Position numbers and translations under genes: made by a program. DNA of 8,310 bases from an uncultured Clostridia bacterium (GTDB lineage Bacteria; Bacillota; Clostridia; Christensenellales; Borkfalkiaceae), in assembly GCA_947629725.1 (NCBI GenBank), contig CANREU010000064.1:1-8310 (forward strand). The letters are read 5' to 3'. This document shows, one piece after another, positions 1 to 6,088 of the stretch (positions within the stretch are counted from its first letter, which is position 1; each line of letters opens with the position of its first letter). The notes under the pieces are model-generated. The model did not search any database. It was given only the letters and a program-made list of their open reading frames with translations, and was not told where the DNA came from.

Positions 1-8
1 CAATTCCC

Positions 9-84
9 CCTCATTCCGAACGGAGCCGAAGGCGGAGTGAGTGAATCTTTCAAGATACACTCGGGCTGCGCCCTCGGTATGAGG
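9..84. repeat. Small palindromic intergenic element with imperfect terminal inverted repeats
   Basis: The ends match each other inverted: CCTCATTCCGA at 9-19 and TCGGTATGAGG at 74-84 pair at 10 of 11 positions. The interior has the GAAGGCGGAG...GAATCTTTCA...CTGCGCC pattern. This resembles the very common CATTC-TGAGC...GAATCT family of short dispersed bacterial intergenic repeats, recalled from general knowledge and not searched. Fragments of the same left end recur at 344-372 (followed again by GAATCT) and at 456-466. It carries no coding signal. It may fold in RNA or be a non-autonomous element, but there is no direct evidence of mobility. Confidence 0.55.
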
Positions 85-189
85 GAACAGGCTTCCCCGG
101 CGTCGGGGCGCGCAGGAAGAACCCCCCTGCCTTTGGCGGGGGGACTAAGGGGGGTGGAAATTCGGGGGCATCGCCCACCCCCTCCCCCC
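85..189. other. Gene-free spacer with a C-rich/G-rich hairpin
   Basis: No ribosome site or convincing reading frame is visible. A hairpin at 123-143 pairs a run of C with a run of G, through GCC and GGC around a TTT loop. Further runs of G (150-156) and C (177-190) surround it. It looks like more of the short palindromic repeat material that fills this intergenic space. Confidence 0.4.
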
Positions 190-261
190 CTCATTGCGGT
201 AAAAGGCGCAACATCATACGGCGCCTTTTCCCGAAAGCCATATGGAAGGCCCACGGAGGGG
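190..261. repeat. 72-base dispersed repeat, copy 1 (same orientation as 8239-8310)
   Basis: This block is identical to 8239-8310 at 70 of 72 positions (differences at 196 and 253). It contains a perfect 9-base inverted repeat, AAAAGGCGC (201-209) and GCGCCTTTT (221-229), around an 11-base loop. It also contains the 8-base palindrome CCATATGG (238-245). The A-stem-T arrangement resembles a bidirectional intrinsic terminator, so copies inserted after genes could end transcription. Both copies are preceded by CCCCCTCATT-type sequence. Such identity over non-coding DNA 8 kb apart points to recent duplication or a mobile non-coding element. Confidence 0.75.
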
Positions 262-282
262 GCTTGCTCCCCGCGCCCCTAC

Positions 283-309
283 CCCTCGCCCCCCAAAGGA
301 GGGCGAGGG
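283..309. repeat. Hairpin with 9-base GC-rich arms
   Basis: CCCTCGCCC (283-291) and GGGCGAGGG (301-309) are perfect inverted repeats around a 9-base loop. There is no T-tract on either side, so it is not an obvious terminator. It is one of several C-run/G-run stem-loops in this gene-free region. Confidence 0.5.
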
Positions 310-354
310 CTCCCGTTACGCCATTCCGAAGGGCTCCCGCTACGTCATTCCGAA
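307..354. repeat. Two tandem copies of a 24-base unit
   Basis: Bases 307-330 and 331-354 are adjacent copies of one 24-base unit differing at two positions. Each ends in CATTCCGAA, the same string that begins the palindromic element at 9-84. The second copy runs straight into a truncated copy of that element (344-372). This looks like local slippage or nested insertion inside repeat DNA. Confidence 0.65.
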
Positions 355-395
355 CGAACGTGAGGAATCTCATTCTTTTCCACCCCTCACCCTAC

Positions 396-423
396 CCTCC
401 CCCCTCAAGTATAAGGGGGGAGG
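396..423. repeat. C-run/G-run hairpin, 10-base perfect arms
   Basis: CCTCCCCCCT (396-405) and AGGGGGGAGG (414-423) form a perfect 10-base stem with an 8-base loop. It has the same style as the stem-loop at 6089-6109 (CTTCCCCCT/AGGGGGAAG). It probably belongs to a family of intergenic palindromes in this genome. The function is unknown. Confidence 0.5.
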
Positions 424-498
424 CAAGAGCGGGGAAACGAGGCGAGGGCAGCTCTTCATTCCGAACAGCTCTCCCGCCGCCCACGCATTTCATAGGAA

Positions 499-526
499 GT
501 GCCCGCGCGGGTCTCCGCGCGGGCAC
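499..526 (-). terminator. Strong hairpin downstream of the membrane protein gene, probable terminator
   Basis: GTGCCCGCGCGG (499-510) and CCGCGCGGGCAC (515-526) are perfect 12-base arms around the loop GTCT. The hairpin lies 24 bases past the stop codon of the minus-strand gene that ends at 550. That is where a terminator or an mRNA-stabilising hairpin is expected. No clear U-tract follows on the minus strand, so it is not a textbook intrinsic terminator. Confidence 0.6.
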
Positions 527-549
527 ATAGTCTAACAGTGTGTTGCGAT

Positions 550-1305
550 TCAAGCCGCTTTGCTGCCTTCGTGAACGCCAAAGGACACAAAATCTTCTGC
601 GCGCAAGTAGTTGCCGAGTTCGGGGACCTTCTTTGTGATAAGTTGCATATATTGCTCCGCACTCATCTGCGTCCCCTGTGCGACCGCCAAGACCTCTTCG
701 GAAAATCCAAAATGCGTCAAAACATTTTCCGTCGCCTCCTTAAACCCGCTCCACAACTTTTCCGCGTTTTGTTCCTCTCCGAGAAGGGCCTTCATGCGCC
801 GCAAACAACTCACATACGGTTGACAAACTGCGGCATACTTTCCTCTCATCAGACGTCTGCATTTTGTGTAACCGCTCATCATTTGCGACACTGTGTCCTC
901 CGTCAGCCCCAAAAGACAGCGCAAGAAACATTGGTTTAAGACGGGATCGGAGTGGGCGGCGCCCGAAGGCAAGAAGAACATCATGTTGTGGGTCGTTTGG
1001 TTCCCGTGGACGTTGACCGTCTGCGAAAAGAGGCACACTTGCCCGATATACCAATTCCCGAATACGGCGATCGCCATCATGTTGACGGTGAAATTGACGC
1101 AAACCTCTGTCGTTTTGCAACCTTCAACGAGGGCAAAACAAAAGGAAACGCACGCCGAGGTGATAAACCCCGTTCCGAGACCGGTGAAAATATTGGGATA
1201 CCAATATGTCACAGCGAGGACAAGACAGATGAGGCCTGCCATTATGAAGAACACGGTCATGGTACACAGCGCCACCAGCCTTTTGGGATAATTAAAATCT
1301 CTCAT
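550..1305 (-). CDS. Cysteine-rich two-helix membrane protein of unknown function
   Basis: I do not recognise this 251-residue protein. Two hydrophobic stretches, about residues 10-33 and 38-60, form a transmembrane hairpin near the N-terminus. About 190 mostly soluble, probably helical residues follow and are presumably cytoplasmic. It has twelve cysteines (14, 27, 52, 56, 63, 69, 91, 126, 130, 149, 161, 167), none in the last 84 residues. That is a high content, including two CxxxC spacings (52/56 and 126/130). The ATG at 1305 is preceded by AGAGG 13 bases upstream, a somewhat distant ribosome site. The gene lies only 44 bases after the lipoprotein gene, on the same strand with no hairpin between, so the two are probably co-transcribed. 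Its base composition is AT-richer than that of the obg group. Reality as a gene: likely. Function: unknown; metal binding or redox sensing would be speculation. Confidence 0.75.
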   Translation of the reverse strand: MRDFNYPKRLVALCTMTVFFIMAGLICLVLAVTYWYPNIFTGLGTGFITSACVSFCFALVEGCKTTEVCVNFTVNMMAIAVFGNWYIGQVCLFSQTVNVHGNQTTHNMMFFLPSGAAHSDPVLNQCFLRCLLGLTEDTVSQMMSGYTKCRRLMRGKYAAVCQPYVSCLRRMKALLGEEQNAEKLWSGFKEATENVLTHFGFSEEVLAVAQGTQMSAEQYMQLITKKVPELGNYLRAEDFVSFGVHEGSKAA

Positions 1306-1349
1306 GCCTTTTTCTTTTCCTCTTTATGTTTTTCGGTTATGCAGAAACT

Positions 1350-4313
1350 TTAACTTCCTTTGCGCGTCCAATCATAACCCACATAGGTGTCACGCAAGTA
1401 TTGTGCGGCAGTAGATTGATCCTCCAGATCTTTACTCTGCAATGCCATCGTCTCGCCCATAACAGGGCGTACACTCCAATTATTCGGGTTTGCAAATGTC
1501 ACGGTTTGAAGCGCATCACAACCACTGAACGCATAACCTTCAATCGAAGTCACGCCGCTCCCGATCGTCACGCTTTCAAGTCCGTCCCAATAACAGAACG
1601 CATACCGCTTGATTTCCGTAATCTCTGCGGGAATCGTTAGATCCTTTACTTCCACTTTGTTCAAATATAGATGGTGCGCATAGTAGAGTGGATTGGCAAT
1701 GGAACCTACAAAATCAATTTTACACCAAGCCGCAAGATCAGTTATGTATACGCCCGTTAGCCCGCTACAATTATAGAACGCATAACTCCCAATCGAGGTC
1801 ACGCCGCTCCCGATTGTAACACTCGTCAACCCGCTGCAATCATAAAACGCATACGCGGGGATAGACATTACATTCTCGCCGAACGTCACCGTCTTCAAAT
1901 TTGTGTGCTTAAAAATCGGATAGGAGTAACCCCCTGCCGATGTGCAATCCTTCGCATTCCAAATAACGTTCTCTATGTTGCAATCCGCGAATGCAAAATT
2001 CCCAATCGAAGTCGCTCCCTTTCCGATGATGAGGTTCGTCGCAGAACACCCACAAAACGCATAATTCGGGATCGTTTGCACTTGGTCTCCGAATGTAACG
2101 GTATTTATTCTACTTGACCGAAAAGCCGAGCGCGAGCTGGTAAAGCTGTTGCCTGTATAGGTATCGTCGGTGCAATTTACTGCATTCCATACAACACTTT
2201 CAATATTGTCACAGAGATAGAACGCGTAATCACCGATCTTGGTCATACCTTCCGGAATTATCACGCTCGCCAGCCCGTCGCAATTATAGAACGCGTCATT
2301 GCCGATCTCGGTCATGCCTTCCGGAATTATCACGTTCGTCAACCCGGTGCAATCATAGAACAGGTACGCAGGGATCTTTTTCACCGCTTCGCCGAACGTA
2401 GCAGTCTTCACTCCGTCGCCAAAAAGTACCGCGGAACTATTAAAGTCGTCACAACTCGTTGCATTCCAAATTACATTGAGTTCATTCCCGCACTGGAATG
2501 CCCCCTTGCCGATCGTGCGCACATCGGTCCCGACCGTCAGACTTTCAAGCCCGCTGCAACCTCTGAACGCGTAATTTTCGATCGTTGTCACGGTGTCGGG
2601 GATGATAAAACTTGTGAGTCCGATGCAGTTTTCGAACGCGCTACTTCTGATTGTGGTCACGCCAAACCCGAGCGTCACGCTTTCAAGCCCGCTGCAGTTT
2701 TTGAACGCCTCGGATGCGATGCTCTGCGTCCCTTTAACGGTCACGGTTTTTAAGGAAGCGGGAACGTTCGCATCATTTCCATTCTTTCCAAAAAGAGCGG
2801 ACATATAAAATCCACTCATCGGGCTCGGGACCGTCTCCATAGTAAGACTTTGAAGGGATGTGCACCCCTTGAATATATAATAATCTATACCGGTCACATA
2901 GTCCGGAACGGTCAAGTCCGTCTGCGAGGCGGCATTCTTCACGCCCGTGATCTTGCACTCATTGCCTGCGGCGGTGAACTCATACGGCTCCATCTCCGGG
3001 CGTACAGTCCACCGCGCCTCCACGTGAATGTCCAACCCCATCGTAAACTCATAGTAACGGGATTGCGAAACCTGCTCGCCGCCTATATACCAACCGACCC
3101 ATTGATAGCCACGGTTGGTTCTGCTCGCTTGCAAGTTCACCGTGGAACCGTATTCGTGCCCGCCTCCGCCGTCTACTTCGCCCGCCTGCTCGATCTGGTC
3201 GATCGTCACCGTGTAGGTGTTTGCGCTCCAATGCGCTTCGAGCGAAGTCGTCTCCGTAAACTGCCACACGCCGAGACCCGCGCCTTCGCCATCCGTAACG
3301 GCGACGGTGCCCGCCCCCTGCGCACCGTTCGCATACCACCCCGCAAAGGAATAGCCCGTGCGGGTGGGAACGGGGAGAGTGAACTCGCTGTCGTATGCGA
3401 CTTCCTGCTCCGCCTCTTCCCCGAGCGTATCGCCTTGCTTTACGTCGAGCTGCGCCTTATAGCGGTTGGCCGTCTTGTCGGCGTAAAGCGCCAGCGGCTC
3501 CCAAATGACGGCGGAAGTAAACGCTTCCTCGTCCGCCGTCGTCCACTTGTTGAACGTGTAGCCCGTGATCTCGGGCTCGTAGTCCGCAGTAAAGGAATTG
3601 CCCGTGTAGCACGATGCCCTATAAAGTTCGGTCTCCCCGTCGTAGTAGATGACCGTAGCCTCATAGCTTCTGTGCACGGTGAAGTTATAGGTGTTCACGC
3701 TTTCTCCGTTTTGGGACGTGACGACGATGCGGAACTCGTTGTTTCCGTCTGCGAGGTTGGAAGCGGTCTTGGTGTAGATCTCGTTCTCGCTGCCCTTTCT
3801 GTAGAGGTGCCACGTGCTGTCTTCACTGCACACCACCTTGCCGCCCGTGAGGTTGACTTCCTCCGTCGCGGGGGCGACGCAGAGGAAGACCTCCGACCCC
3901 TCGATGCTCGCGCCCTCCACGCTGAGGAGGACGGCGGAAGCCTGCTCCCACTTCGCATAGAGCGTGAGGTTGCCCGTCACCTTGTCGTCCGAAAAGCTCC
4001 AAAGATCGGAGCCGTTTTCCGTCTTGCTCCACCCCGCAAAGGTGTAGTTCTGCCGCGTCGGCGAGGTGGGCACGGCGAGCGTGGCGTTTTTCTTCACCGT
4101 CTGCGTGAACGTTTCCCCGTTCTCAAACGCGCCGCCGTTCGCGTCGAACGTCACCGTGTACTCCTCATCCTGCTCGCCGCCTTGCTCGGTACCGCCGCCC
4201 TGCTCGGTGCCGCCCGAGGGGTTCGCAGGCGTTTTGTCGCACGCACCAAGCCCGAAGCACAGGCAGAAAGCTGCGACGACCGTCAACAAAATCGTTAAAA
4301 GTTTGCGTTTCAT
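1350..4313 (-). CDS. Surface lipoprotein with InlB-type repeats and BspA-type leucine-rich repeats
   Basis: A 987-residue secreted protein. The signal peptide (KRK, hydrophobic core) ends in a lipobox LGAC, so Cys25 is the expected lipid anchor. A Gly/Glu/Gln-rich linker follows (about 30-50). Residues 52-122 are an InlB-type (Flg_new) repeat ending in YTFAGWSK...LTLYAKW. Residues 127-216 resemble a cadherin-like beta-sandwich (NNEFRIVVTS...YNFTVHR). More InlB-like repeats lie at 219-278 (divergent), 285-362 and 367-436. From about 456 to 940 there are LRR_5/BspA-type repeats of the form IP..VT.IG.YAF..CSGL.SV. Three of these are longer units carrying VxWNAxxC (613-620, 707-714, 783-790). There is no LPXTG motif, so anchoring is by lipid. 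Such proteins are often adhesins or surface binders in gut bacteria, and the ligand here is unknown. The ATG at 4313 has GGAG 7 bases upstream and a consensus promoter. The 5' half is markedly more GC-rich than the repeat-rich 3' half. Confidence 0.93.
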   Translation of the reverse strand: MKRKLLTILLTVVAAFCLCFGLGACDKTPANPSGGTEQGGGTEQGGEQDEEYTVTFDANGGAFENGETFTQTVKKNATLAVPTSPTRQNYTFAGWSKTENGSDLWSFSDDKVTGNLTLYAKWEQASAVLLSVEGASIEGSEVFLCVAPATEEVNLTGGKVVCSEDSTWHLYRKGSENEIYTKTASNLADGNNEFRIVVTSQNGESVNTYNFTVHRSYEATVIYYDGETELYRASCYTGNSFTADYEPEITGYTFNKWTTADEEAFTSAVIWEPLALYADKTANRYKAQLDVKQGDTLGEEAEQEVAYDSEFTLPVPTRTGYSFAGWYANGAQGAGTVAVTDGEGAGLGVWQFTETTSLEAHWSANTYTVTIDQIEQAGEVDGGGGHEYGSTVNLQASRTNRGYQWVGWYIGGEQVSQSRYYEFTMGLDIHVEARWTVRPEMEPYEFTAAGNECKITGVKNAASQTDLTVPDYVTGIDYYIFKGCTSLQSLTMETVPSPMSGFYMSALFGKNGNDANVPASLKTVTVKGTQSIASEAFKNCSGLESVTLGFGVTTIRSSAFENCIGLTSFIIPDTVTTIENYAFRGCSGLESLTVGTDVRTIGKGAFQCGNELNVIWNATSCDDFNSSAVLFGDGVKTATFGEAVKKIPAYLFYDCTGLTNVIIPEGMTEIGNDAFYNCDGLASVIIPEGMTKIGDYAFYLCDNIESVVWNAVNCTDDTYTGNSFTSSRSAFRSSRINTVTFGDQVQTIPNYAFCGCSATNLIIGKGATSIGNFAFADCNIENVIWNAKDCTSAGGYSYPIFKHTNLKTVTFGENVMSIPAYAFYDCSGLTSVTIGSGVTSIGSYAFYNCSGLTGVYITDLAAWCKIDFVGSIANPLYYAHHLYLNKVEVKDLTIPAEITEIKRYAFCYWDGLESVTIGSGVTSIEGYAFSGCDALQTVTFANPNNWSVRPVMGETMALQSKDLEDQSTAAQYLRDTYVGYDWTRKGS
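2221..2358 (-). repeat. Tandem 69-base duplication inside the leucine-rich repeats
   Basis: Bases 2221-2289 and 2290-2358 are adjacent copies of one 69-base unit, about 84% identical by eye. Each encodes one 23-residue leucine-rich repeat (around residues 653-698, both containing VIIPEGMT). Identity at the DNA level, including silent positions, suggests a relatively recent duplication rather than old divergence under protein constraint. Confidence 0.7.
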
Positions 4314-4342
4314 AGCTGCTCTCCTTATTTTATTTCGCGTTT

Positions 4343-4371
4343 ATTATAATTCCATTATGGAATTATGTCAA
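4343..4371 (-). promoter_or_regulatory. Consensus sigma-70 promoter of the lipoprotein operon
   Basis: Read on the minus strand there is TTGACA (4366-4371), a spacer of exactly 17 bases (4349-4365), and TATAAT (4343-4348). Both hexamers match the consensus fully. The start codon lies about 30 bases beyond the -10, with a ribosome site (AAGGAGAG) between. A promoter this strong usually needs a repressor, and a palindrome fills the spacer. Confidence 0.9.
4346..4366. promoter_or_regulatory. Candidate operator: 21-base palindrome in the promoter spacer
   Basis: The arms ATAATTCCA (4346-4354) and TGGAATTAT (4358-4366) are perfect inverted repeats around the spacer TTA. The palindrome covers the whole 17-base spacer and touches both promoter hexamers, so a bound protein would block RNA polymerase. 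A further half-site, AAATTCCA, lies at 4387-4394 next to the start of the divergent XRE gene. Position and symmetry make it the likely site of that regulator, but binding is inferred. Confidence 0.75.
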
Positions 4372-4381
4372 GACTTTTCTA

Positions 4382-4390
4382 TGCTAAAAT
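4382..4390 (+). promoter_or_regulatory. Likely extended -10 promoter of the XRE regulator
   Basis: TGCTAAAAT fits an extended -10 (TGn then TAAAAT at 4385-4390). The matching -35 region is poor (TTATGT at 4363-4368) and overlaps the palindrome, as expected for a weak, autoregulated regulator promoter. The AAATTCCA half-site overlaps this -10. Confidence 0.5.
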
Positions 4391-4417
4391 TCCAAAAAAG
4401 AAATTTGGAGGAAGGGC

Positions 4418-4675
4418 ATGAAAGTCAGAAAAAAGGATTACGGGGAGAGCAATCTCATCGGAAAAAGGGCGGAACGCTTCCGCAAAGAGCAGCACATCAA
4501 GCAAAAGGATTTCGTTGCCCGTTTGCAGGTGGCGGGGCTGGACATCAACCCGACGAGCTATTCCAAGTTGGAGGGGCAGCTGCGGAACGCGACGGACAAG
4601 GAGGTGTATGCGATCGCCCGCGCGCTGAAAGTCCCCATCGAAGCCCTGTTTGAGGATGGGGGCGCGCAGCCATAA
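4418..4675 (+). CDS. XRE-family helix-turn-helix regulator (85 residues)
   Basis: A small Cro/CI-type DNA-binding protein. The pattern IGKRAERFRKEQHIKQKDFVARLQVAGLDI at residues 14-43, then TSYSKLEGQLRNATDKEVYAIARALKVPIEALF (46-78), is the five-helix XRE fold. It belongs to the Clostridia subfamily with an extended LQ..GLDI turn before the recognition helix. There is no sensor or oligomerisation domain beyond the fold. The ATG at 4418 has GGAGG 6 bases upstream (4407-4411). It is transcribed divergently from the lipoprotein operon with a 104-base gap that holds the candidate operator. It probably represses that operon and itself, which is inference from position. A GC-rich hairpin follows the gene. 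Confidence 0.9.
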   Translation: MKVRKKDYGESNLIGKRAERFRKEQHIKQKDFVARLQVAGLDINPTSYSKLEGQLRNATDKEVYAIARALKVPIEALFEDGGAQP

Positions 4676-4708
4676 AACGAAAAAGCGGCGGATGTGCGGA
4701 AAACGAAT

Positions 4709-4734
4709 GCGCCCCGCGAAAATTCGCGGGGCGC
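4709..4734. terminator. Shared hairpin terminator between convergent genes
   Basis: GCGCCCCGCGAA (4709-4720) and TTCGCGGGGCGC (4723-4734) are perfect 12-base arms, in practice a 10-base stem with an AAAATT loop. It sits between the plus-strand XRE gene ending at 4675 and the minus-strand kinase ending at 4754. On the minus strand it is followed by a T-rich stretch (ATTCGTTTTCC). It probably serves the kinase and, more weakly, the XRE gene. Confidence 0.75.
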
Positions 4735-4753
4735 GGTTCGGTTTCGGAGTTTG

Positions 4754-5659
4754 TTATCCGCGGAGGGCGGCTTCGACCTCCTGCAGGGAAGGGAGCGCGT
4801 CGATGGCGCCCCGCGCCTGTGTGGCGAGCGCGCCGCAGGCGTTTGCAAAGGCAAACACTTCGTCGAGGCGTTCCCGCGTCCAGTCGGACCTCCGGAGGGA
4901 GCCGAGTTTGGAGAGGGCGCCCGCGTAGAAGGCGTCGCCCGCGCCCGTCGTATCCACGGGTTTTACGGGCAGGGTGGGGAGGGTGCGGCTCTCCCCGCGA
5001 TACCGCCACGTACACCCCTTCGCGCCGAGGGTGACGCAGACGAGCTTCTCAAAGAGTGCTTCGGCGACGTAGTCCCGCCCGAACACGCCATACTCCTCCT
5101 CGGAGAGCTTTACGATGTCCGCCGCTTCGAGCATCCGCTTGTAGAGCGCCGCGGCCGCTCCCCTGTCCGGGAAGATGTCCTCGCGGTAGTTTACGTCGAA
5201 ACTGACGAGTTTTTCGGCCCCATGTGCCGTTTTTGCGAGATTTTCGGCATATTGCAGCCCCCTCTTTTCGGAGAGCATGAGGGAGCCGATGTGCACGATG
5301 TCTGCCCGCGCAAGCAGCCGTTTGGGGACGGGGGGAAGGCATGCGTCCGCCGTATTCTTGCGGTAGAAGCAGAAGGAACGGTCCCCCTCCGCGTCGAGCT
5401 CCACGAAGGCGAGGGTGGTGTTGCGGCGCCCGTCCACACGGACATGCGCCCTGTCTACATGGGACGCGGCAAAGTCGCAGAGGAATCTGCCGATGAGGTC
5501 GTCCCCGACGCTCCCCACAAACGCGCTCTCTGCGCCGAACCGACGGACTCCGCACGCCACGTTGAAGGGCGCGCCGCCCGCCCGCCTGTCGTAAGCAAGA
5601 TTGCCGTTTTCGCTCTTGCCGATGAGATCGGCGAGAATTTCACCTACACAAAGGATCAT
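4754..5659 (-). CDS. PfkB/ribokinase-family sugar kinase, fructokinase-like
   Basis: A 301-residue cytoplasmic kinase of the usual family length (about 300). Signature 1 (AGGAPFNVACGVRRFG) is at residues 27-42. Signature 2, DTTGAGDAFYAGAL (236-249), contains the anion hole GAGD with the catalytic base Asp242. FDVNYRE (154-160), KLSEEE (184-189) and the nucleotide-site loop TLGAKGC (210-216) are also in place. The family transfers phosphate from ATP to a sugar hydroxyl. The DVN.R pattern and GGAPFNVA favour a fructokinase-like enzyme, but the substrate cannot be fixed from sequence alone. The ATG at 5659 has AGGAG 8 bases upstream. It is the last gene of the obg-yhbY-kinase run, 73 bases after yhbY with no obvious promoter of its own. 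No truncation is visible. Confidence 0.93.
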   Translation of the reverse strand: MILCVGEILADLIGKSENGNLAYDRRAGGAPFNVACGVRRFGAESAFVGSVGDDLIGRFLCDFAASHVDRAHVRVDGRRNTTLAFVELDAEGDRSFCFYRKNTADACLPPVPKRLLARADIVHIGSLMLSEKRGLQYAENLAKTAHGAEKLVSFDVNYREDIFPDRGAAAALYKRMLEAADIVKLSEEEYGVFGRDYVAEALFEKLVCVTLGAKGCTWRYRGESRTLPTLPVKPVDTTGAGDAFYAGALSKLGSLRRSDWTRERLDEVFAFANACGALATQARGAIDALPSLQEVEAALRG

Positions 5660-5732
5660 AGTTTTCTCCTTTCGATCGCTGCCGTGCGCCGCCGCGCCCG
5701 ATTTCGTCGCAAAGACGGCGGGACGCGTAAAT

Positions 5733-6026
5733 TCAGAATTCGATGTGGTCGAAGTGCTCCCGATGCGAACGGCGGTAGAAGATCGCCTTCCGCCCGATGA
5801 CGGCGACCACTTCGGCGCCGAGAAGATCGGCGAGGTTCGCGGCGAGGTTTTCGCCGTCCTCCCCCGAGGAGGGCAGGAGGGTGACTTTGATGAGTTCGCG
5901 CGCCTCGAGCGCCTCCGAGAGGCTTTTGACGAGGTTCTCCCCTATCCCCTCTTTGCCCACCTGCATGACGGGCTTTTGGGTGCTCGCGAGCGATTTGAGA
6001 TGCGCGCGTTGCTTGCTTGTAAACAT
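5733..6026 (-). CDS. yhbY: YhbY/YqeI-type CRM-domain RNA-binding protein
   Basis: A 97-residue protein that is a single CRM domain, the usual size. It has the family start LTSKQRAHLKSLA (here FTSKQRAHLKSLA, residues 2-14), then KPVMQVGKEGIGENLVKSLSEALEARELIKV (18-48) and the closing IGRKAIFYRR (77-86). Family members associate with the large ribosomal subunit precursor and help ribosome assembly. The start at 6026 is chosen because AGGAG lies 6 bases upstream and the protein begins where the family begins. An earlier in-frame ATG at 6086 would add 20 residues with no ribosome site. It lies 107 bases after obg on the same strand, a pairing common in Clostridia, where nadD often follows. Here a sugar kinase follows instead. 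Confidence 0.93.
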   Translation of the reverse strand: MFTSKQRAHLKSLASTQKPVMQVGKEGIGENLVKSLSEALEARELIKVTLLPSSGEDGENLAANLADLLGAEVVAVIGRKAIFYRRSHREHFDHIEF

Positions 6027-6088
6027 AAATTTCTCCTTTTTCGGTTGGATTGTTGTTGCGTGTTTTATATCTTGCTGTGCCTGCAAGG

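Noticed and set aside
301..372. Short repeated units considered as a CRISPR array
   Set aside because: The two 24-base copies are directly adjacent with no spacers, and no cas genes are present.
37..535. Three overlapping plus-strand frames of about 90-110 codons in the left intergenic region
   Set aside because: They are made of repeat DNA (Pro/Arg/Gly-rich translations, tandem 24-base unit), with no ribosome sites.
1306..1349. Possible terminator or promoter between the lipoprotein and membrane protein genes
   Set aside because: The 44 bases contain only a pyrimidine-rich stretch (the ribosome site on the minus strand). No hairpin and no convincing promoter hexamers are present.
2850..4298. 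Long open frame (482 codons) on the plus strand opposite the lipoprotein gene
   Set aside because: It is a shadow of GC-rich coding sequence. It has no ribosome site, an arginine/valine-rich composition and no recognisable domain, while the minus strand encodes a clear multi-domain lipoprotein.
4694..5800. 368-codon plus-strand frame opposite the sugar kinase
   Set aside because: It overlaps the terminator hairpin and lies antisense to a kinase with intact signatures. It is low-complexity and charged.
6027..6086. Upstream ATG extending yhbY by 20 residues
   Set aside because: It has no ribosome site and is outside the family domain. The ATG at 6026 has AGGAG at ideal spacing.
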